The notes under the pieces are model-generated. The model was not told where the DNA came from. It did not search any database and saw only the letters and a program-made list of their open reading frames with translations. From Eisenbergiella porci (GTDB lineage: Bacteria; Bacillota; Clostridia; Lachnospirales; Lachnospiraceae): 64,000 nt of DNA. The translations under genes and the position numbers were made by a program. The stretch is from positions 1 through 64,000 of the forward strand of contig NZ_VUMI01000029.1 of assembly GCF_009696275.1 (NCBI RefSeq), read 5' to 3'. Of the stretch, positions 59,051-64,000 are shown piece by piece; position 1 is the first letter of the stretch, and each line of letters opens with the position of its first letter.

Positions 59051-60121
59051 TCAAGCCTCCATTTCCTGTTCATCTTCGTTTTCAGGTTCTTCAACGGCGT
59101 CTCTGTTAAATTCCGCCTCCAGCTCCGCCATACGCAGGCGGTCTAAATCCTCCACGGAGCGGCCTTTCCGCCGCTCCACCAGGTCGGTATTAAAATCATT
59201 CAGATGGGGAACATGGACAGCGCACTGAAATCCCCGCCCGGTATATTCCCGCACCCACTTGGCCGCCGTAAGCTGCCCCCAATTCCGAAACTGCCCATCT
59301 TTGTCACGGGCCAGATAGTCGTTGTCCACCGCAAACACCAGCCGCCTGATCTGCGGATGCCCTTCCAGATAGCGGTCAATAGCTCCGTTCCACAGGCAGC
59401 CGGTGGAGATACGATGATCCTCCGTCCAGTCCCGCCCATAAAAGTCAGCGGCGATGGACGCATGGCTCATCAGGTCGATAGGGGCTTCGGTGACAATCAG
59501 CAGGTCGCTTGTTCCCTCATGGAAAAAGGGGTAACTTTTATCAGAGCCGGTCGCGTCCATCTTGAATGAGCTGTTTTCTCTGGCCGCCCGCATGGAGCAG
59601 TACCGGGGCGTTCCCTCGGCGTCATAACCCACAAACACGCAGTTGCCGTACTTTTTCTCCTGATAGATCATCTTCCGATTCATAAAATGGCTGACGATTT
59701 GGGGGCTGATCCCTCGGACGGACACCAGATACCAATAGGCCCGCTTCATGTTGTCTGCCTTGTCCGGCAGCTCCAGCGGCCCGCGCTCCTTCTTCTCATA
59801 GGGCGCTACCTGTCGGGCTTCCGCCGCATATTCCTTGCCGATCAGCTTGCCCACCGCCTCCGGGAAGGACAGGTTTTCCTCCCGCATGACAAAATCAATG
59901 GCTCCGCCCTTGATGCCGTCATCCGGCCCCGTCCACTGGAAAAAGCGGTTGTTCTCCGGGAAGATATACAGGCCGCCGCTGTGCTTCATGTGGACGGCCT
60001 TGCGGCCTGCCTTTTCCGGCTCATAACCGTACCCACGGGCAAGGGAGAGAATGTCCACACTGTTTGCCTGCCGTATCTCGTCCTCGGTGAATTTGTGATA
60101 CACGGCGGCACTTCTTCGCAT
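59051..60121 (-). CDS. DUF3991/TOPRIM primase-like protein
   Basis: A 356-residue protein: residues 10-100 are CHC2-like without the zinc cysteines (DILSLARGYGYEPE, GGAIDFVMREENLSFPEAVG). DUF3991 (RAYWYLVSVRGISPQIVSHF) and a TOPRIM domain (DLLIVTEAPIDLMSHASIAA, RRLVFAVDNDYLARDKDG) with catalytic glutamate and DxD follow. It may prime the complementary strand after transfer. The missing zinc ligands make priming uncertain. Confidence 0.8.
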   Translation of the reverse strand: MRRSAAVYHKFTEDEIRQANSVDILSLARGYGYEPEKAGRKAVHMKHSGGLYIFPENNRFFQWTGPDDGIKGGAIDFVMREENLSFPEAVGKLIGKEYAAEARQVAPYEKKERGPLELPDKADNMKRAYWYLVSVRGISPQIVSHFMNRKMIYQEKKYGNCVFVGYDAEGTPRYCSMRAARENSSFKMDATGSDKSYPFFHEGTSDLLIVTEAPIDLMSHASIAADFYGRDWTEDHRISTGCLWNGAIDRYLEGHPQIRRLVFAVDNDYLARDKDGQFRNWGQLTAAKWVREYTGRGFQCAVHVPHLNDFNTDLVERRKGRSVEDLDRLRMAELEAEFNRDAVEEPENEDEQEMEA

Positions 60122-60132
60122 AAACCATCACC

Positions 60133-60717
60133 TCACAGTTCCAAATCTGCTTCTTCTTCATCAGGTAATTCCAATTCCTGTACTGCTTCTTTGTGGAAAT
60201 GATCTGTTCCGGGAACGAGACGGAACGAAAGCCCATTTTCCCACTGACAAAGGAGCTGACCGGCGTCATCCACAGACTGAACGATACCGGCCAGCCCTGC
60301 GGGTGCGTCATAGCAGGGGTCGATTACCGCCTCGTCCAGAACAACCTTCGTACCGGGGACATATTCCTCCCGCAGCAACTTGGCCTGTTCATACAGATAT
60401 TGTGGGGACCGGGGCAGGGCCTTCCGCACACCTAGTCGGACCGGCTCTCCGTCCAGATCATATCGGGACGGGTCGGCAGCAGGGACATTCCAGCCAAACA
60501 TGGACCCGGTCAGCATAGCCGCCGCCTGCGCCTTTGTGACGCCCTCATGGGCGTTGAAGTAGTTTGCCAGGACTTGGTTGTAGGCGCGGTCGCCGGTGGA
60601 GTAAGCGCAGGGGTAATAGCCCATTTCGCCGCGCCGGACCTCAATGAGCTGCCCGGAGCTGGGGAGGACCGCATAACAGTGTTCCGGCAGAGACGAGGTA
60701 TCATAATTCTTCCTCAT
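60133..60717 (-). CDS. DUF4314-type ICE protein
   Basis: A 194-residue protein. Its C-terminal part (YVPGTKVVLDEAVIDPCYDA, GIVQSVDDAGQLLCQWENGL) matches the DUF4314 beta-barrel-like domain found in ICE proteins. The N-terminal 90 residues (LPEHCYAVLPSSGQLIEVRR) are another small domain. The ATG at 60717 has GGAGG 6 bases upstream and overlaps the end of the preceding gene. Function unknown. Confidence 0.65.
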   Translation of the reverse strand: MRKNYDTSSLPEHCYAVLPSSGQLIEVRRGEMGYYPCAYSTGDRAYNQVLANYFNAHEGVTKAQAAAMLTGSMFGWNVPAADPSRYDLDGEPVRLGVRKALPRSPQYLYEQAKLLREEYVPGTKVVLDEAVIDPCYDAPAGLAGIVQSVDDAGQLLCQWENGLSFRLVPGTDHFHKEAVQELELPDEEEADLEL

Positions 60718-61291
60718 AGTCGTCCTCCGGCTCATAATCTGCTTCGTCCTCCGGCGCCTCGTCCTCGTAGAACTCATCCAGTTCAAACCCGGCGCGGGAG
60801 ATCTCCTGATCCTCCATGCCCAAGCTGTCCTTTAGATGCCGGTAAAGCTCCCAGCCGTCGTAGTGCGCGGCCGCCCACTCCAGCGCCTTACTTAAAATCT
60901 GATGCTTGCGCTCTCCCGGAAGGGTTTCCAACGTCCCGTTACGGATTTCGTCAAACTCCCGGTCGAGCATATTCAGATATTTATAGGTTCTTGCGTACAG
61001 CGGTTCTTTGGCACAGTCGGGCAGCAGCAGGTTTTCCGTTTTCTCCACAAATCCATAGGACAGGTCATCATATCGCTCATCACCGTTGCGGCAGGCAGCC
61101 CGGAACTGCTGAAAGCCTTTCATGTTGCTGAAGCCCCGGTAGTCCATGACCCCAAGGAGAATCTCTGAGCCAATGATGACCTTCAGCATTTCCTCATCCG
61201 TAGTGGCGGCGATCAGCCGCATGGTGCTTCGCTCCTTGACGATGTTGCACCCGTAAAGGATATAAAGCGGCTGTGTTTTATCCAGCTTCAC
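60701..61291 (-). CDS. hypothetical ICE protein with acidic tail
   Basis: A 196-residue protein (MRLIAATTDEEMLKVIIGSE, GVMDYRGFSNMKGFQQFRAA) with a very acidic C-terminus (EDEADYEPEDDYEEEL). The start is GTG, 9 bases after GGAGG; an internal ATG at residue 24 is an alternative. It overlaps the genes on both sides. The family is not recognised. Confidence 0.58.
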   Translation of the reverse strand: MKLDKTQPLYILYGCNIVKERSTMRLIAATTDEEMLKVIIGSEILLGVMDYRGFSNMKGFQQFRAACRNGDERYDDLSYGFVEKTENLLLPDCAKEPLYARTYKYLNMLDREFDEIRNGTLETLPGERKHQILSKALEWAAAHYDGWELYRHLKDSLGMEDQEISRAGFELDEFYEDEAPEDEADYEPEDDYEEEL

Positions 61292-62171
61292 AATCCAATC
61301 CCTCCGTTTCTTCCCTCAATTCTTCCAGATATTCGTCAATGTCCAGCTCCTCATAGCGGAACTGGAGCAGTTCCACGATAGCCGGATCGCAGTCCTCCGG
61401 CAGACACTCCTTTACGGCATCCTGAACATCCCGGATTTCCCCCAGGAAGCCCCAGCAGCTATCCACCTCCACATCTTCCCGGAATAGCTGGAACCCATAA
61501 CACTGGCCGGTCAGGAAATAGTCGTAGGACTTCACCTCACCCTCCAGCACTTGGCGGGCCTTCTCCATAGTTTCAGGCGTCACTTTGCCGTATTCTGCTT
61601 CGATCCTCTTTTTGTCCGCATAAATCCATCCCACCTGAGAGGAATCCCACGGACAGGAAAAGCCGGTGGTGTTCATGGTGATGCCCGAATGGTCGTAGAG
61701 ATAGAGAGGCAGGATCACCATGCCCTCCATCTGCTCCACCAGTGAAAACAGTTCGTCGTTGTGAAGGGCGGAGAGGCAGTCATGCAGGAACCAATCCGGT
61801 ACGTTGTCTTTCAGAGAGGCGGCATAGCTGGACGATACATACCAGTCGCTCTCGGAAGCCCAGTTCTGGATCTCCTTTAGCTCCCACTCCCTTGTGGAGC
61901 GGTTATATTCCAATCGGGCGTACCTGGCCTTGCCGGATTTCAGAAACTCAAATACCGGATTATTCCGGTCATGCTTGCTGGAATATTCCGAAAAAAGCAG
62001 TTCTTCCAGAAAATCACAGGGGTCTGAAAAATCATGTTTTTCCCCCAGAATGTAGCGCCCAGGCCAGCAGACCATTTTCCCCAGGCAGTCGTAGTCCTCA
62101 CGGGGGTTCAGGGGCATATCATCGTCCACGATAAACAGGGTGTAGGGCGCCCTCGTTGCCGCAAGCGGCAT
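61278..62171 (-). CDS. hypothetical ICE protein
   Basis: A 297-residue acidic soluble protein (RAPYTLFIVDDDMPLNPRED, EWELKEIQNWASESDWYVSS, MVILPLYLYDHSGITMNTTG). The last motif resembles the active-site-like patch seen in many ICE-encoded antirestriction-type hypothetical proteins, but I cannot assign a family. ATG follows GGAGG by 9 bases. Confidence 0.6.
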   Translation of the reverse strand: MPLAATRAPYTLFIVDDDMPLNPREDYDCLGKMVCWPGRYILGEKHDFSDPCDFLEELLFSEYSSKHDRNNPVFEFLKSGKARYARLEYNRSTREWELKEIQNWASESDWYVSSSYAASLKDNVPDWFLHDCLSALHNDELFSLVEQMEGMVILPLYLYDHSGITMNTTGFSCPWDSSQVGWIYADKKRIEAEYGKVTPETMEKARQVLEGEVKSYDYFLTGQCYGFQLFREDVEVDSCWGFLGEIRDVQDAVKECLPEDCDPAIVELLQFRYEELDIDEYLEELREETEGLDCEAG

Positions 62172-62203
62172 GATTCCTCACCTCCTTGGCAGCAGGAACC
62201 GCA

Positions 62204-62302
62204 TCACCGGATCGCGTCACGGGAATGCCGGTACCAGGCAAAATAGAAAAAGCCGCCGATCACGACGGCAGCGGCGGAAATACCAACAATTACTTTTTTC
62301 AT
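62204..62302 (-). CDS. 32-residue membrane peptide
   Basis: A small ORF (MKKVIVGISAAAVVIGGFFY plus FAWYRHSRDAIR) with one membrane helix and a basic tail, AAAGGAG 5 bases before the ATG. It is like the 31-residue peptide at 44133; both may stabilise membrane complexes of the element. Confidence 0.5.
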   Translation of the reverse strand: MKKVIVGISAAAVVIGGFFYFAWYRHSRDAIR

Positions 62303-62326
62303 GTGAACTCCTTTCCAAAAACAGGT

Positions 62327-63421
62327 TTACAGTTCCATGTCCTGCTCGTTCTCGTCCGCAGCGGCGGGGGCCTCCGGGCTGGCCTCACCCCGTTCCTCAA
62401 ACTGCTGCTTGGTCTGAATTGCCGCTGACAGCTTCGGGAGCAGTTCAAACATTTTTGTGCTGTCACGGCTGCTTTTAACATAACGGTAGTCCCACTGTCC
62501 GCTCTCCGGGGAATAGCGGATGCTGTGCAGCGCATTGATGATCCAGCCCTGTGTTTTGAGAGGGACAGGAATCTCATGCTCCCGGAAAAGCTGCATAATC
62601 AGGGCCTTGCCGTTGACCTCCCGGTTCACCACCTCCTTTCCCGCCAGAATATCCTTCTCCGCCTCCCGGATAGCGGTATCATAGCGGGCCTGCTGTTCGT
62701 GTTCACGCTGACGCCTTTCTGCTTCACGCTCTGCTTTCCGCTGTTCATCCCGCTGGCGCCGTTCCTCCAGAATAGGGGCGTTGTGTGTCTTGGCCTCGTC
62801 ATACCGCCCCAACAGATGGGCAAAGCCCAAGTCTGCCCACCGCTTCGGATCGCCCATACTCTCATTAAAAACCCGTTCGATCTCACCCCGGATGCCATGC
62901 TCCAGCGTGGACAGCCATTTCAGGATTTCTTCCAATCGGTGCCGCTGGTCGATGCCTACCATGAACCCCTCGCAGGGGATAAAGACCGTCTGAAAAAACT
63001 CCCGTTTCTTTTCCATCGTATAAAGTTCAATACCATTCTCATTGTAGAAGCGGTAATAGTAATGCTTATTGCCCATCAGGTCTTTGGCAAACACCCGGTT
63101 TTCATCCTTTTCCTTTGGCGGGAAAATGTCCTTTTTCTTTTCATCTGGCCGGGTATAGCGGGGAGAGAGGCCGGTTCGCTCCAAGCTGCTGTCGATCACT
63201 TGCTGTACTTTTTCTATCCCGCCATGCGACTTGATGAACAGGTCCAGGTATTCCGCCTCCTGTAAGGGGCAGAGATGCAAACCCGTCCTGCCCTCATAGA
63301 CGGCGCCCTTGTACTGAAACAGGTCCAGGCCGAAATCGTTGCGGAACGGCTTGGCCTCTCGTACAGGAGAGAAGGCGCCTTCCCGGAAGATATAGCAGAC
63401 GGAGGAATGTTTTTCACTCAT
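62327..63421 (-). CDS. hypothetical ICE protein with charged coiled coil
   Basis: A 364-residue protein with an N-terminal domain (SSVCYIFREGAFSPVREAKP, YYYRFYNENGIELY), a highly charged coiled coil (EERRQRDEQRKAEREAERRQ) around residues 220-250 and a C-terminal domain (GKALIMQLFREHEIPVPLKT, GWIINALHSIRY), ending NEQDMEL. It is the gene next to the giant helicase/methylase gene, so it may work with it. No named family is recognised. Confidence 0.6.
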   Translation of the reverse strand: MSEKHSSVCYIFREGAFSPVREAKPFRNDFGLDLFQYKGAVYEGRTGLHLCPLQEAEYLDLFIKSHGGIEKVQQVIDSSLERTGLSPRYTRPDEKKKDIFPPKEKDENRVFAKDLMGNKHYYYRFYNENGIELYTMEKKREFFQTVFIPCEGFMVGIDQRHRLEEILKWLSTLEHGIRGEIERVFNESMGDPKRWADLGFAHLLGRYDEAKTHNAPILEERRQRDEQRKAEREAERRQREHEQQARYDTAIREAEKDILAGKEVVNREVNGKALIMQLFREHEIPVPLKTQGWIINALHSIRYSPESGQWDYRYVKSSRDSTKMFELLPKLSAAIQTKQQFEERGEASPEAPAAADENEQDMEL

Positions 63422-63442
63422 TTCAAATCACCTCCCGCCATT

Positions 63443-64000
63443 TTACTGTTCGATGCCGGCAGCCGCATGAACGGAGATACCAGCCACAGCTTTCCCTCCG
63501 TCTGTCTGAGGATTGTCCTCATCTAAAATCACCTCACTTTCCTGCTCCTGCAAAGACTCGAACTCCAGCTTTGTGTTGATCTCCGTCAGGGTAGCAACTT
63601 TTTCGGACAGTTCTTCCTCATAAATAAAAGGCTGGCCCATCTGCTGACGGGCAGCCTCCAACTGCTTTTCTACTTCCTCCAAATCCCGCTGAGTATCAAT
63701 CAGGTAAGACGGGATACGCTCTGCAAGGTTCTCAATGCGGGTAATCGTTCCCTGTCCAGAAGAACCAATGTCCGTACTGTACCGGGAGGTTCCCCGCAGG
63801 ATGATTCCCTGAGAAAGCGGGTGAAGGTTAAGGCAGAGCCTGAATCCACGGTAAGAGCCAATTTCAAACTCAAAGTCATCCTTTGCGCGGTTTTCATTGA
63901 TCGTGCGGTAAAGCAGGGCAAACACATCGCCTGCCGCCGGGCGTTCTGTGTACGGTTTTCCGTCCAGGACAATGGAGAACTCCCCGCCCCTGGTCTGCTC
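63443..64000 (-). CDS. C-terminus of a giant helicase/methylase-type ICE protein (cut by window edge)
   Basis: A frame open to the right edge encodes at least 185 residues (ending AAAGIEQ). The segments FEIGSYRGFRLCLNLHPLSQ, YSTDIGSSGQGTITRIENLA and the coiled-coil region EEVEKQLEAARQQMGQPFIY match the tail of the very large SNF2-helicase/N6-methylase proteins that close transfer modules of this ICE type. These are thought to protect or process incoming DNA. The start lies outside the window. Confidence 0.75.
   Translation of the reverse strand, partial: EQTRGGEFSIVLDGKPYTERPAAGDVFALLYRTINENRAKDDFEFEIGSYRGFRLCLNLHPLSQGIILRGTSRYSTDIGSSGQGTITRIENLAERIPSYLIDTQRDLEEVEKQLEAARQQMGQPFIYEEELSEKVATLTEINTKLEFESLQEQESEVILDEDNPQTDGGKAVAGISVHAAAGIEQ

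Noticed and set aside
1-64000. CRISPR arrays, tRNA and rRNA genes
   Set aside because: No regularly spaced short repeats and no tRNA- or rRNA-like conserved segments were seen on either strand.

Overview
The window is the left two thirds or so of a large integrative and conjugative element (ICE) in a Gram-positive Clostridia host, most likely a gut Oscillospiraceae/Ruminococcaceae-type bacterium. The host call rests on strong GGAGG ribosome sites, a GC-rich backbone, and a transfer module of the C. difficile CD1107/CD1110 type (PrgI, CD1112-like VirB6, Maff2-like and DUF6133 proteins, MobP-type relaxase). Nearly every gene is on the minus strand. The only clear plus-strand genes are an XRE regulator (24.0 kb) and an IS110-family transposase (47.8 kb). 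The element runs past the right edge. No rRNA, tRNA or CRISPR array was seen.

Layout. 0.1-1.1 kb: a 5'-truncated serine recombinase gene, probably the integration target. 1.1-6.5 kb: recombination module of three tandem full-length large serine recombinases plus a short resolvase-domain protein. 6.6-10.9 kb: small regulatory genes (DUF6870-like, MazF-like toxin, sigma-like factor, receiver-less winged-helix regulator, YcxB-like membrane protein). 11.0-23.2 kb: an AT-richer cargo island. It carries two modules, each with a secreted toxin-like protein, a probable immunity gene and a shared paralogue. It also carries several small membrane or zinc-ribbon genes and a two-component system. Five copies of one promoter/operator layout (TAAGAA, 4 nt, TAAGAA, 17 nt, TAAGAA, 8 nt, TATACT) precede genes of this island, so it looks like one regulon. 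One toxin gene is split by a 3.08-kb cassette with two CPBP proteases and a GH114-like lipoprotein.

23.3-64 kb: ICE maintenance and transfer. It contains a replication-type HTH protein, a C39 peptidase, and a VirB4 ATPase interrupted by a 2.3-kb group II intron. A PAPS-reductase-like protein and a complete Tad/Flp-type pilus cluster follow (prepilin peptidase, CpaB, CpaE, CpaF/TadA, TadB, TadC, pseudopilins). Then come Mom-like (XF1762) and Dcm-type DNA modification genes, the T4SS core (PrgI, VirB6, VirB2-like, VirD4), the MobP relaxase with its ribbon-helix-helix partner, a candidate oriT, a TOPRIM/DUF3991 primase-like protein, and the C-terminus of a very large helicase/methylase-type protein cut by the window edge.

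How it fits together: the recombinases move the element; relaxase, coupling protein and T4SS transfer it; the Tad-type pilus may provide donor-recipient contact; the DNA modification genes may shield it from restriction; the cargo island looks like a regulated secreted-toxin/immunity system. Gene functions are read from motifs and remembered family resemblance, with no database search.
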